Shown one piece after another: positions 35,006 through 48,440 of a stretch of DNA of 64,000 bases. The translations under genes and the position numbers were made by a program. Position 1 is the first letter of the stretch; the number at the start of each line of letters is the position of its first letter. The notes beneath the pieces were generated by a model. The model was not told where the DNA came from. It saw nothing but the letters and a program-made list of their open reading frames with translations, and ran no database searches. This DNA is from Lanius collurio. Taxonomy: Eukaryota; Chordata; Aves; Passeriformes; Laniidae. Location: positions 1,251,270 to 1,315,269 of the forward strand of contig JACBWW010000039.1 of NCBI GenBank assembly GCA_020086605.1, read 5' to 3'.

Positions 35006-37860
35006 ACATGGTACCTGTGTTCTCAGGACAGAGCTGAAAGAAGCCCAGGCAGCCCCTATTTTCTGCCATTTGGGTAGAGTAATGGACAAGATGAGCTCTG
35101 AGGGTTATCTCTAGACCTCTACTGATGATAAATATACACAGGAGTGAAAAACACCCATGAGAAAGGGTTGCTGAGCATTTTGCTGGACTGGTCATTGGTG
35201 GAGTGGAGAGATCCAAGCTCTGCTCTTCACTGCTTTGTTTTTTTAAAGCACTGGCCCTGTATTTCTAGCAGAGCTGTGCAGCCATATAATTACACACAAA
35301 CCAGATTTTATTTGATTCTTCTTACATTCAAGTGTTTCCTTTACCTGTGGGTTGAAACAGGCAGGTATTTTTCAGCCCATGAGTGCAGTAATGTTCCTGC
35401 AGCACAGTGTACAAAGGATGAGTTATTCAAAAACAGGGGTATGGCCATGGAAAGGATCCAAGCTAATCAAATGGAAGAAATTTCAATTATATAATCAAAC
35501 AGCTATATTTTAATTATAATTGTTGCCACAAGGCAGCCCAGGATTACTTTGTGTGAACTTCTACTGAAATGTTTGTTTCTGAAGAAAAACATTATAAGGC
35601 ATCTATGGCAATTTCATTATTATTAAGAAATTAAAAAGAATCCATAGTTAGCTAAGGGACCAGTACAATTATCTACATCATCTTTCAGAACAGTAAAATG
35701 TAATAATAAGCCACAATGAGAAACTGGAGCCTTGGAAATGAATCAGATGGCACTAAAAGAGATTCACTGACAGGGAGCTCAGGGCTTACTGAGCTGTTAT
35801 TTATTGCAGGGCTAGATTTTTTAAGCTACACTAGTGAAAATAGAACAACAAAAATATTGCAGCAGAATTAATTGTTCAGATTCACTCTTCAAGCCAAAAT
35901 AGACTATCAGGAAGTAGTCTTAAAATGAAGTAAAGTATACAGAGAGTTTAATTCATCTCCCGAAATCTCCAGGGTTTCTCTGACAGAGGGCTGAGCATGA
36001 CTCAAATCTCCCTCCTCTTTACAACCCACATCCCACCCTCTGCCTTCCACTCCTTTGGATGGGCAGGGAAGCTCCTGTGGAGTCCTCTGACCTCTGCTCC
36101 TACCAGTGCTGGGTGTCCTTTGAGGAGTATCCACCTTCAAGTGTTCTGATACATAAGACGTGGATTTTGACTTTCAACAAGACCTTTGAGTAAAAGGAAG
36201 GCTTTCAGTGACAACCAATCCATTGCCATTGCAATTCAAATGGACAATAATTTGAATACAGAAGGGAAATGCATTTAACTTGATTTTAGACTCTTGATGG
36301 AGTTTTGTGATCAGTAGGGAGCAGGGTTCAGGCCTTCTGCCTTCACCCCATTTCCCCACTCAGTGCAGCCAATGTGGGTTATGAGCAGGTGCCTTTAAGG
36401 CTGGGGGCACTGACTTTGCTGAATGCTCTGAAAACTTGCCCATATTCCCCATTCGATCACATCAGTCTGCAAAAAACCCAGGCCTTCATAAATTGTGCAT
36501 GATGACAGAGAGGAAACTGCAAGAATGCACCCCATGTCCTGCAGAGGGCCTTTTTACCTCTTTGCAGTGGGATTGTGCTCCAAAGATGATAAGGAACAAA
36601 ACAACTGTGGCCAACACCTAAAAAAATTATTTGTTTTCTGAACGAGGGGTGTATTGATTGGGAAACTAAAGCTGCACTGGAGAATGTAGGAAAAAGAGAG
36701 GTTTTATTCAGTAGCAACATATCTACTTTGTTTTGGATAGGAACAGCAGAATAAACCTCTTGAGAAAGGTTTTAGTTTATATTTAGTGTTGCTCTTTGGG
36801 AATTAAATTGGATTAGAGAATAGTTCATTCTTCATTTCTTAACCCAAATTGTCATCACTCCCTACACACTTTTGCATCAGCAGCATGATTTGGCTGTACT
36901 TTGGTCAGCCCTTGCTCAACCCCAGTGACTCATCTCTAGAACTGACCCATCACTGAGAGGATTTGGGCCTTGGGGAAAACAGTTCATCTCAGTCCTTGGG
37001 CTGGAACAGAATTTTCCACTGATTCAGACCTTCAGTACTTTATATCAGACCTTCAGAACAATACTTTATTTCTACATCCAGATTTTTTCAAAAAATGCTC
37101 CAATGGTGTTGGAAATCATGTCAATATTTCAGGGTGGCAAAAGAAGCATAGCTACAAATAGTAAAGAAACAAACAAACAAACAAAAAACTTAAAAAGAAA
37201 GAAAAAAAATTGGAAGATTCAGTTGGATGCCCTATTTACTGGGAAGGACACAAAAGGAAACATAATATGCATTCTTAATGTAAATTGTACTTGCTTTCTG
37301 CAGTAAGTAAAAATTAGAAACCACCCAAAAATGCTCTAATGGCAGGTTGAGGCCAGTCTTTAAACAGCTCATTGCCCTGAGAAAATTTACATTTTGTGTT
37401 AAAAAATAATTGCTGACCTGGATCTTAACATGTCCTGGTCTGTAGACTAAGCTATGCAAGTGCTTCTGCTATTGCTGCTGCAAAAGAAAAAAATTAATTC
37501 CAGGAGAGCTTTGGAAAAATTGCAGATGCAGATGGAGAAGGAGTTTCCTGATGGATTTTAATATCTTATTGACAGTTCTCAACCACTATATCTAACACAT
37601 CAGCTTCTGAAGTTTACTCACACTGAACATGCTGTTTTGCCTCATGCAATTGCTATTAGCTTTACAGCTATTGTTCTTCCTTGAACACAGACACTCAGAA
37701 AAGGTGTTTCATGTTTATAACATAATTTAGTTTTGAAAAGAATTTCTTGCCTGAAACACTGCCAAATAGCTGATAGTTTCACTTTACAGTTTCATTTAAC
37801 ATTGGCTTTATATTATAGAAGGCGCACAGAAAAAGTGCATTGAAGTTTTATTGCAAGATT
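35006..37860. other. Gene-free stretch
   Basis: Unique sequence. A two-copy degenerate duplication lies at about 37024-37056 (TCAGACCTTCAG repeated 21 bp apart). An AAAC-type simple repeat lies near 37167-37186, followed by a purine-rich A/G stretch to about 37212. No gene or transposon recognised. Confidence 0.55.
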
Positions 37861-37985
37861 TTGCTCACCTTCTTCATTTACAAGCTTACATTAATCCAGA
37901 ACAATCCAGCTTTGGAAATCTACCATATGCAACAGCATCATTTAATTACCAGCTAATTACTGCCTTCACTGAGAACCTTTTCTGA
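37861..37985. promoter_or_regulatory. Paired TAATTA sites (candidate homeodomain element)
   Basis: TAATTA occurs at 37943-37948 and again at 37954-37959, 11 bp apart and so on the same face of the helix. CATTAATCC lies upstream at about 37889, and CCATATG and GCATCATTT are close by. This spacing suits cooperative homeodomain binding. No conservation data are available, so regulatory function is inference. Confidence 0.25.
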
Positions 37986-40900
37986 GCAAGATCTACTCAG
38001 CCTGGAGGCCTGGGGGAATAGCACAAGCCAGTTACAGTTTCCCCATTTCATACAGCAGTCTGTGCCAGGCCCAGAGCAAACCTTGCAATGATTTAAGAAA
38101 GAGTGGCTGTTGCCTCATTTCTGCCATGCTACCCTGAGTGCCAGCTCCCACTCTTTCTGTTCCACCTCTTTTCCCCAAGCAGCCTTCCTAAATATCTTCT
38201 GTGCATAGAGCCAAGTGCAGGAACCTGGGTTTAAAATGATTTGAAATGTCCCTATCCAAAGATTTTGTGTTCCCCCTTTTCCTGGTGGCCTTGTGGCGCT
38301 TCCAAAGCCAGTTTTGCTGTCAGTGTCCTAACATTAATGCTATAAATAATGCCACAATGTATGACTATAATGCTGTGCATTTCCTGGGCTTATAGAACAA
38401 CACACAGAGCTTAGCAGATAGTCCTTAAAGGCATCCATGTGTGCAAACTGTCAGTAAGACATGACCTTTCCTCTGGAAATAATGCCTCCAACCACTCACC
38501 CTCCATGCAGGCAAAACAGGCACAGCCAGTTCATTTGCATAACCTCAGCACAAGCTCTCTTCCCAGCGTTTGCATCAGTCCAAACTCCATGTACAGCATG
38601 ATTTCAGGATAGAATCAGACCATATGCAGCACAGGAACTATAAGCCTCCATAGGGAGGCTGCATTACTACATTGGCCATACCTGAATATGTAATTTGTTT
38701 TGGCTAGAGGTTTTCTGGTAAACCTGCCCATGGTTTGGTGCAGGGTGGCCACCAGGACTGTCAGTCATCTGCCACTCTGCAATTTCTCTAACCACGGTCA
38801 GGGCACAGGTCCTTTCAGCACTATAGTGACAACAAAGTTTAAGATGAACAGATGCTTAATTCTCCCTAAAAGCTGCCTCCCTTTTGAGTGTCTTAGGTTA
38901 GGATCTCTAAACCAATAACTTGGTTTAGATACTTTAACTACTTTATGCCCATTGAGTAATTTTTAAATTTTATGTATTTTGTAGCACTTGTATCAGATTT
39001 ACAATTTTTATTTAAGTCACAAAAAAAAGACATTGAGAAAAGGGACAAGTCACCAGCTGTATTTTATGTCCTCTGATTTCACTGACAGGGGTTGGAGGAG
39101 AACTTTGGTGTCCCAGAAGTGCTGTTTTACCACTTACATTATGATCCCCTCACCAATAAGAGCTGAGTCAGCTTTGATGTTCTGGTGCTAATTGTTACAG
39201 TACATTGTGTCCCACAAGACAGAATAAGGCACTACGGGTACATAATTAAAAGAAAAACACCAGGACACTCGAAGGACATGTTGATACAATAAAAGGGAAA
39301 GCAGGCAAGCAAGCCACATCTGCTCCTGACATTTGGATTAGCTGATTAGTGATTAATACATACAATAGGTTTGGAATAGAGCTTGAATTAACAGATAATT
39401 CAACAGTAGTCCATCCAAAAGTGCAAGGCACAAATTTACTCTGGCTAGCCAATAGGGATAGGGCTGGAACATATCACAAGGCACCTGATGTTTTCAGTAT
39501 TTTCTTTCCAATATTTCCCATGTCACAGGTTTCAAATAAATCCCTCAAATGGGATGAAAAGTTTAATTGCCAGAATTTTTTGCTAACTGAAATCAGAAAC
39601 CCATAAAGCTGGTACAGGTTAATTCAATATTTTGGTTTCAGTCATTTTCTGTAACTCCATTCTATTTCAGTTTAAGTCAGTTCTTCAAATTTCACAATAG
39701 AATGTCTTCAGCAGTAGGGATATATATTTTGACAGGAATGTTTTGAGTTCCGAAATTCCATAAAACTGGATTTCTTTCCAAAAACATTCTGGATTTGATA
39801 GATTGGCATCTCTCAAGGATGTGAAGTGAAATAAAATGCTTCTTGCAAATCATCTACCCCATGCAGTCCCCCACAAAGCAGAGAACAGCATCTGTGACCA
39901 TGATTCTCCTGCACAGGGATGAACAGTGCAGACACCACCCCATCCCTTGTCCAAAACACCAGGAGACAATAGCAGAGGTGAGAGGGTAGGAGGGAGATAA
40001 ACAGCAGTGTATTCAGCTAAATAGAAGTTTTGCTCTTTTTTATTTCTAGGTGATATATTGATTCATGCCCACCCTCTCTGAGGATCTTCCTAATCCCTTA
40101 GCAGGTTTAAGCTCATTTCTGATGAGAACTGGAAATATCCCTGTGCATGGCCCGTTCCTGCAGGCCATGCCCTGTGAACCAGCTCAAGCACCAGCCCAAA
40201 CGTGGGGCTGTTGGGCCTCACAGCCCACCCAGGCAACAGCCCCGTGTCCCCACAGGTCTTTTATCCACCCTCAGCCACGTGCCACCCTTCTCAGCCAAAT
40301 TCTTCACCTACAGCTTAAAAAAAATCATAAAAGAAGACACCTGCAATAGCTTAGCCTACCTGGCATGACACAATCAGTAATGGCCACTGGCTCCTGACTC
40401 GTCAGAGCACACTCCATTTCCGTGTAATTGAGAAGCAGAGTAAGTTTGCACAGATTATATGGCTGGTTTAATGAAGTTTAGTAAAATGAGCTCATTAATG
40501 CAGCTTTCAAAGGAACTTCCATTTTCTACATCGCAAGGCATGATTTTACAATCTTTCAGCACTAACATTAAAATCTCTCCGGTTCTGCCATGCTGCCAAA
40601 TCACAGAGTGCACGTGGAAACTCCAGAAGTTCCTCTAATTGCTTGTAAAATGCAATTACCATCCCCTACTTATGTGAGATGGGGCTGCCACTGGCATTTC
40701 CCTAGCTGTGGATGGGATCTATTGCTCTTGCTCCCATTTGTTTGTTCCAGAATACAATGAGGAATGCAGAACTTTAAAAAACCAGGAAGGTATCCAAATA
40801 GTTTCTAATGATACCATGTACATGCACACAGACCTCCTTAGTTTTTCAAGCACCCCTAGTTGGGTACTTAGGGTATGATTTCTAATTTCTAGCCCACAAT

Positions 40901-43900
40901 TGTTTTATCAGAGCATTTGAAATCTCCCAAGGTGCTTTTGAAAAGAGGTGTTTTCTTAGACTGTCAGCACAGCACTTCAGAAATGCAAGCAGGTGCTGCT
41001 GTGGAGGGGAGCATGCAAACCACACACTGGAGTAAAATATCAAGTGCAAAGATTTCTCATGACTCTCTAAGATACCCAGAAGTCAATTAACCTGCTTATT
41101 ATTATTGTCATACAAAACCCCAATCCATTGTTTTGATCAGAATCAAATTAATTTTTTCATCACTCTTGGTGGCATGATGGCACTTGTGAAGTTGTTTGTT
41201 ATCAGGATGGGAAATGCCCATTGGAATGATAAAATGTGTCATCAGATCATTGGCCCAGGTATCTGCCATATTTTACTTGAAGCATGATGCCAGCTGGAGG
41301 TGGCTAAATCTCTCCAGACAGCTGTTTTAAAATAAAGCCCACCTAGCTGCATGTAATGTAAATCAAGATAAGGCAGGGAGCTCAACAGTTTTGGAGATAG
41401 CCATTGTAGGGCCTCACATCATGTCACTATGGAAAACAACAAAGGAAAAGAATGAGGAAAAAGAAAAGTATTGTAAATGAGAGGAGTTTATTTTCTTGCC
41501 AACAGCAGGCAAACAGATGGGCAGAGATGGTGGCAGAAAGCTTGCTCATAATCTTTTCTCATTCCTTCTTACCATAAAATTGAGACATTAACACACCTGT
41601 GCATTAATGAAAAAAATAAATTCAACAATGGAAATGGAAGAGAGGCTTAATGTGGTTTCTTTGTAGGAGTTGCTAATGCTCAACTTCTAAAGAATTTGAA
41701 AGCCATTTGTAAGGACATTCCACGTGCAGCCTCTGTCTGCCCTTACAGCCAACCAAACACATGGCAGAAGCACCAGGCATCAACTGGGATGTTCCTTCTC
41801 TCCCCTCTTGAAAGGTGACCACTCTCTACACAGACCTCCCTTCATCTTAAGAAGGAATCATCCTGAAGCCCCTTTTCCTTCTGTTGTGTCCAACAGGAGC
41901 CAGGAAACCGACCTGGCAGGGGGAAGGAGTCTTGTCCTCAGGAGCAAATCTTACCCGAGACAAGAACAGAAAAGAACACCTCTTTTGCATTGAAAAGAAC
42001 TGTACTCCCTGCAATGTTCTTTGGCTGAAATACCGGGGTCAAAGGGATAGCCAGTTCACTTTGGAAAAGGTAGTAATTATCTTTAGCTCTCCAAATAAGC
42101 ATCAATCACTGCTTAATTAAGGCCACAAAGTAAATGGGCAGCACTAGACTTCTCTAGAGAGGAAAAGCTCATGTTGTGTGTAGTTATTTCCTTTTTCTAA
42201 CATGTGCTTTGGTTTACATCCACATACAGAGGCTTGGGGTGACAAATAACATCATTACTGGAAAAGAGTAAACAGCTCACAGAGAATAATTTACGTGATT
42301 TAATACAGCTTCACTTTCTGTTCATAGAGCATATGTAAACAGACTGATTTTGTCCAATTATTCAATTGAATTAACTTGACAATATGTGTATATAAAAACT
42401 TGTTTACAATGTTTTATTTTGAGCATCAGCAGTGAAACACAGAATCTGAGATTTAAACTTTGTTGGTCTATTGGTCATTTTAATCAAAAGAAAATATTTC
42501 TATTTCCTCTTTAGATAGTCCCATAATAAAGGATGAGGAATCATCTTTCCCACGTTTGTTCAGCACCCCAAACAATTCAGTTCCAGTTCTCCCTAGAACA
42601 TGTGCATACAGCCATGCATTGAATTTATGAGGACAACTATGGAACTCCTATGAATTTGAATTTCACAGTATCCTGGCATTGTGGCATGGATCTGTGACCA
42701 TAAAAGTTAGAAGAATTACAAAGCAAACAGTAGGAATATGCTGAACATTGAAAGGATACAATGCCTCTAATATTCATACTCCTCTTTACTGGTTAAAAGG
42801 AATAAAATGTGGCATTGTTGTTGGAAAAAAATGCAGACTTTCATAAAAAAAGCCATTCAATCAGTCACTCTAAACCACATAACAGTAAGTCATCATAAAA
42901 CAAAGTAGATTTTAAATTATTCTCCAGTGACCAAGACAACTAGCATTTTATTTCTTGAAACATCTTTGACATTACTGCTTGTTTCTTAGAACTCAGTAAT
43001 GAAACTATTTCTCTAATATTTTTTTGTGATCTCTTAAATTTCAGTCATGAAAGGCAAGAGTTGTCCAGCTATCTTAGGTTCTCTTAGGTTTCTGCCAATG
43101 GCAGAAAAATTATGAGGACTGAAAAGCATAGTGCTAAATATGATCCCCCCCTTTGCATCAACACCTCCAAAAAAACATAGAGAATTCTCCTGAATAACCT
43201 TGTGTTTGTTACTCTCCCTGCTTTTGCTTAAGATCTTTGAATAAATGGTGGAGGAGAAATCAAGAGAGAAAACAACCTCTCCAGTGCTGATGGCATTAAG
43301 CCTCAGAGATTAGTTAGAGTTTATCCCAGCACAGATGGTGATCCCCCAGAGGAGCCTTGGACCTTGGTGCCTCCAAGTGTTATGCAAACACAGCACAGAG
43401 ATGGTGCCTGTCCCAAGGGCTTCTGAGTAATCGCTTTCTGTACAATTACCCTCATTCAAGTTCATTTGTACCTTAAAGCACTGTTCAGTGGGAACTGGAA
43501 CATCAGCCTGAGCTTCCACAGAGTGAGAACACAGCTCTTAGTTGGTGATTACATTATTACTAATATTATTACTGTTATTATTACTATTTCACTAGATTGA
43601 AAAGACTGAAGGACGTGGGGGTTGATGGGAAGGTCACCCTTGATTTGGATGTTCCCAGCTCCAATTCAGCACAAGCAGGCTACTGCCATAATTGAAGGCA
43701 ACAACCTTCAGGAACAGGAGTGGGTAAAAATGCACTGTGGATGACCATTCCCAGATGGAAAACTTTAGCTGGGCATTTATGGTTGGATTATAACTGCTTC
43801 ATTCCAAAGAATGGGTGAAGATTGCTTGTGACCTGGCCGTGACCTTGGCCCCTCTTTCCACTGAATTGGGAAACTCCCTTCCTTGCACAATATAAAACTA

Positions 43901-44600
43901 AAGGGAGAGGAGGTTCCAAGTTTTCACCTCATTAGCTATTCTGGTGGAAAGCAGCTGTATAAAGAAATCTATATGAAATCCAGGTGTGAAGTATTTCAGT
44001 GTCACAAGGCAGTTTCTAACTAGGCATTCATCATGCTTAAAAATTGCAATTTCAAGATCACTACCAAACTAAACAAAAAGGAACATCTTTGAGCGTGTGT
44101 ATTTTAATAGCCCACACTTGTAGAGAATGTTGGTAATGATTTTGAGAGAATGAACAATTTTCTTTAAGTCCCTGGTTTCTCCTCTCTCTCAGCTGCTTCT
44201 TCTATTGCTCTTTCTCTTCAGTACCAATTTGCTGATTTGCAATCCCCAAAGACATGTGTTTTCTCTTTTTATTTTACTCCAATTTTGGCTGGACCTCAAA
44301 CCAAAGCCTGTGTGTTCTCTGCTCAGAGATTCATTATTAAGTACAGTCTAGTGGTTCTTGCATCCTGCCTTTTATTTTCCCAGGCCTAAATCCACAGAGG
44401 GACTAATAAGCCTGAAGTGGAACATGGGTGGAATTTAGCACTTATGTAGAAGAGTATAATTCCTAAAACGTCCTACATAAAGCCTAGCTGGAGTCCCCAG
44501 ATATCTAAATTTGCATTTCTAAAGTCCATAGGCATTTAACTTGCCTGTCAAGAAGCGTTGCCCTCCCAGAACAGCAGAGTAAGTTGGTGCCTTGTCTGCT
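37986..44600. other. Gene-free stretch with motif-rich segments
   Basis: No recognised gene, RNA or transposon. Two segments, about 40420-40640 and 41095-41380, have the mixed, non-repetitive, TAAT- and ATTGT-rich texture of conserved enhancers. Examples are AGCTCATTAATGCAGC and CCATTGTTTTGATCAG, the latter holding a SOX-like ATTGTT. A degenerate TTA/ACT triplet repeat lies at about 43548-43589. The sequence at 39340-39365 is rich in GATTA words. Confidence 0.5.
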
Positions 44601-44603
44601 CAG

Positions 44604-44676
44604 GGGCTCTCCAGCTTGGACTATCAGATCACAGTCCAAATCACTGCAGGAGCTGGAGCCAGACACCCAGCCCAAG
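44604..44676 (+). other. Candidate 73-nt exon
   Basis: The acceptor GTGCCTTGTCTGCTCAG ends at 44603, and a consensus donor CAAG|GTGAGTGTG follows 44676. The frame within 44584-44973 is open through the exon and contains QELEPDTQPK just before the donor. The acceptor's pyrimidine tract is only moderate, and an alternative acceptor (TTGCCCTCCCAG) lies 31 bp upstream. The region is locally GC-rich. The product is unrecognised. Confidence 0.17.
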
Positions 44677-47600
44677 GTGAGTGTGCACAGGTGCCAACCA
44701 GTTGCACCCAAAAGCCCAGCAGAGAGGGCAGCTCTCCTTCAGCTCATGGTGGTGTCTGTCTTGCCTACACCGGTGCAGCTCAGCCTCTGGAATGGCACAC
44801 AGGAGGTCCAGGCTAAGCAGCCTTCCAGGAAACAGGGCTTAAAACCCTCTCTCCCCTCTTGCAAAAGTACCAGTGGCTCTTCTGGCCTCTGGGACTCCTC
44901 ACTCTTTAAACTGAATTTGCAACTCTGTGCAGGAAAGCATTTCCAATTCCCTGCTCCAAATGAAGAAAACTGAAACATAGGTGACTGAGATACCCTAAAC
45001 AGGGGGAGGACTTTTAGTCTGCACTCCCAACATTTTTCAGGCATTTTACATTAGATTGCTTTTGGAAAGGATGGAATAATAAGATTGTATAGGACTTTCC
45101 TGAAGCACAGAGCACCTCCCACAACCTTGGGGATCTCAAACACATTCTTGACAGTCTCAGTTGAGGGCTGGCATAAGGAACTTGCTCAGTGAACATCCTT
45201 CTGAGGTGCCTTTGCGAAGCATTATTAAGACTTCAGATCCCCAGCTTCCACAGATGGTCAGGCCCTCTAAAGCTATGTGCAGTCATGACAGGCATCCCAG
45301 GTGGAAAACATTTATAGGGATGAGGTTTAGTACCATTTCCTTCTCCAGGTGAGCACTCATTTCAGTATTCTCAATCTACAAATCAGGAAGGAAAATGTAA
45401 ATGATCTCTCCCTAGTGCATGGCATAAGATGGACAGGAGTCTCACTCAAAGGAACAGGCACTCTCTGTCTACCACCAGATGAGCAGGCACTCTCTGGTTC
45501 CTGAGGGCAGAGGTTTTGGGGTGCAGGTGCTTGGAGCAGATGCCTGCCTGACCTACATGTTCTGGTGACTGGGGCACTGAGCTGTCCTCGATGCATCCCA
45601 GCAGATAAGGATAGAGACAGCCCGGATATTCATTAATGCTTCCTCCGAGAACCTGACATAAAATAGGAAATTAGTAAATTGCCCTCTGACACAGTGTAAA
45701 GTTCTAAGTATTCAATCCACACATTTCAGGAGCTTGTTGACAAGCTGGAAATGATCCAGAAACATTTTTGCAAAGATTTCAGGACTGCAGAACCCTTCCT
45801 GCTGTTGGATACTCCAGAAACTCTGTTTATGTTATGCCACAGAAGGTCAGTGGATGATTCACTCCTGCTCTCTAAGAAAGGATGAATAATCCCTATTAGG
45901 GAGAAAAGCTTTAATGGAAACACAGAAATTAGCTTTTCATGTAGAGAGGAAAGAAGTTTTTATACTTTTGGTAAGAAACAGTGACAATGAAGAGATATGG
46001 CTGTATATCCACAGCTGGAATGAATTCCTCAGCATTTGAATTCTGCAATTATATCTGTTCTGGGTTGTGCTCTCAGACAATATGAGAGCAAAGACTGGAC
46101 ACAGAAAGGAATGGGGGCAAGTCTATGACTCTGTGGTGCCAGTAATCTTAAGGTCATCACAGTAGTTCAAGCTATTTTTAAAAACCTATGCATCTTTTGG
46201 GAGAAATCCTCAATTATTTGCACCACTATGCAGTATTTTTTCTGTCAGTTTTACTTTGAATCTTTCAGCAAAACATATGATTTTCCATCTTGTTCTCCAA
46301 GACTGTCTTTTTGGCAGGGATTTTCAGAGTTTTTTATCCTCTAAGGATGTCAGAAGGTTCTGCATTTTGTCAAACTTTGTGGTAAATAACTCAAACATTT
46401 ACTTTCCTGTTTTGCTGGCTGCTTCACAGATAGAGTGCAGGACCTTTTCTCCAAGCCAGTATATCATGTCCTGCTTCTGTAAGGCAGCACTAGGAATAAT
46501 TTGAATGGTTTCTATGGCAGTGAACAAGACATAATTTCAAAGAGTAAGACTGGTAAAGTCATTAGTGGCTGTGCACAGACAGTATGGTGGTCAAACACTC
46601 ACCCTGAGGATTTCTGTTCTGCTGCCCATCTCGGGTGCAGACACATCCTTGTGCCCTGCTCAGGCAGCCACCACCTCTCACAGCTGTCACCCTTGCTCTG
46701 GCAGTGTCACACCTGCTGCCTCCCTCACACAAGTTGTACACACGTGGTTCAGCTGTGTAATACAGATCATACACACAAACAGCAAACCACAAGTGTGGCA
46801 ACAGGGAGGGGACACCAGAGGCCACTAAAAAGAAGACAGAACTCTATGTAACAGCATACATCATTTGTTCCCAGAATTTTTGTTCCAGAGCTACAAGTGC
46901 AAGTACGAATGCATCAGTCCCTGAACAAGAAACAATACACTTCCAGATAACTCTGCAAAGCAGTAATGAAGATAAAATTTAATTTATTTCAATTAAGAAG
47001 GTTTATGAGTTATTACTTACAAGCTTTGTTAGCAGCCATAAGAATGATTGCCACTATCTGAGGCTTTTTTTGAACTCCAGCTGAGCCACAGAAGCAAAGA
47101 GTTATGAAAAGCTACCTGACTGATGTGTTGAGCTCCTGGATTTCTACCATGCTAGGACTGAGTGATCTTACAGCTTAGTAATGACAGGAATGATTACCTC
47201 TCAGGATGGATGTAATGCTACATTTCAGGGCTTAGGTGCATAACTGCTTTCCTCTTATTATATCTCCCTTTTGTGCTCCATGTATTCTAGTCAATGGCAC
47301 TGCAATTTCCCAAGCAACTCCTGCTCTCATAAGGAGCCCTGCTAATGACTCTGCCTTGCCTCATTTTCTCCCCAACAAAATGAATATCTCCCCTGCCCTA
47401 ACCAAAGCCTGTTTTTATTTTCCCTCCTTTATATTTGTGCTTTCTGTGATGGACCTTAAAGACATGGCTATTTTCAAAATTTGGCAAATTCAGGGCTGAG
47501 GAAAAGCTCCACTCCATCAGCCTGGGATGCCAGGGTACCACAGCTGCCTGTAGGACCCTGGTGCTGGCCCCAGGCCCTGCTCCCTGCAGCAGAGTGCCCC

Positions 47601-48190
47601 AGCAGTGACCAGCTATTACTGGGAAGGACCAGGCAGCACAAAGGGGGATAATTGCAGCATGGAGGTGGATAAGTGCAGCACAATTGCAGCATGTTGTGGG
47701 GACTTAAATCAGAGTCCTGGACATGTGGGCCCTGGGGCACGAAGGGGCTCTAATCTGCACACCGTGGTAAACTGAGGCAGGTGAGCTACAGAGCACAGTC
47801 ACCAGCCCAAGATTTAACTCAGTGTAAATCTGTAGTCATGTCAGCCTTGGATCTGTCACTTGGCATGAAACATCCTTTACCTCAGCCATCCTCCAGTGTC
47901 AGATATTCCAAATACACTGACACTGCTGCCTCACTTTCCCCCGTTTGTTACTTTGAATGTTGTCCATGAGGCTTCAGGAAGCAGTTCCCATGCTGATTCC
48001 CCACAGATATTTATCAGACACAAAATGCAGTATCAGATCTCAAAGTGCTGACAGGTCCCTCTGTACCAAGCTTTGCCCTTGTTTGGGAAGGTAAATAGGG
48101 TTTATTCCTTGAGGCCCTTGTTGCAGAAGGCAGGTATTGAGAGGCAGTCAGCATTTCTGGATACATTCACGGTGATGAGGATGATCTCCC
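44677..48190. other. Gene-free stretch
   Basis: No gene or transposon recognised. At 46562-46828 both strands carry an unrecognised 87-codon frame, a composition effect of locally GC-rich sequence. A small degenerate tandem repeat lies at 47646-47697. An acceptor-like GCTCCATGTATTCTAG ends at about 47290 with an open frame to 47499, but nothing else supports an exon. Confidence 0.55.
47646..47697. repeat. Degenerate tandem repeat, three short units
   Basis: Three imperfect copies of a GGATAATTGCAGCA-like unit of about 17 to 18 bp: GGATAATTGCAGCATGG, TGGATAAGTGCAGCAC and AATTGCAGCATGTTG. On the minus strand they give a repetitive Cys/Pro/Tyr peptide in an unrecognised 88-codon frame. Confidence 0.65.
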
Positions 48191-48194
48191 AAGT

Positions 48195-48440
48195 CATGGG
48201 ATAATCAAGGTTGGAAGAGACCTTCGAGATCATCCAGTCCAACCATCCATCCACCACTGTAACACCTAAACCACATCACCCAGAGCCAGATCCAGACACC
48301 TCCAGACATGGTGACTCCATGATCTACCTGAGCAACCTATTCCAATGCCTGACCACTCAAACAGTGATTTTTTAAATTTTTTTTTTGCCAATATCTAATC
48401 TGAATCTCCCCTGTCTCAGCTTAAGGCCACAGGACTCCCA
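48195..48440 (-). mobile_element. CR1 LINE 3' fragment (-)
   Basis: Antisense CR1 3' end. AGGTTGGAAGAGACCTTCGA, GATCATCCAGTCCAACCATC, CATGGTGACTCCATG, GCAACCTATTCCAATGCC and a final CTGTCTCAGCTTAAGGCCAC occur in the expected antisense order. The 3' terminus lies at the low-coordinate end, so the element runs on the minus strand. The CR1 is 5'-truncated near 48440 and non-coding. A T-rich insertion or tract lies inside at about 48370-48386. Confidence 0.96.

Noticed and set aside
34784..35216. Overlapping open frames with Met-Pro-Cys-His-Ala and Met-Ala-Trp-His-Gly repeats
   Set aside because: They are produced by the stop-free ATGCC microsatellite and carry no independent evidence of coding.
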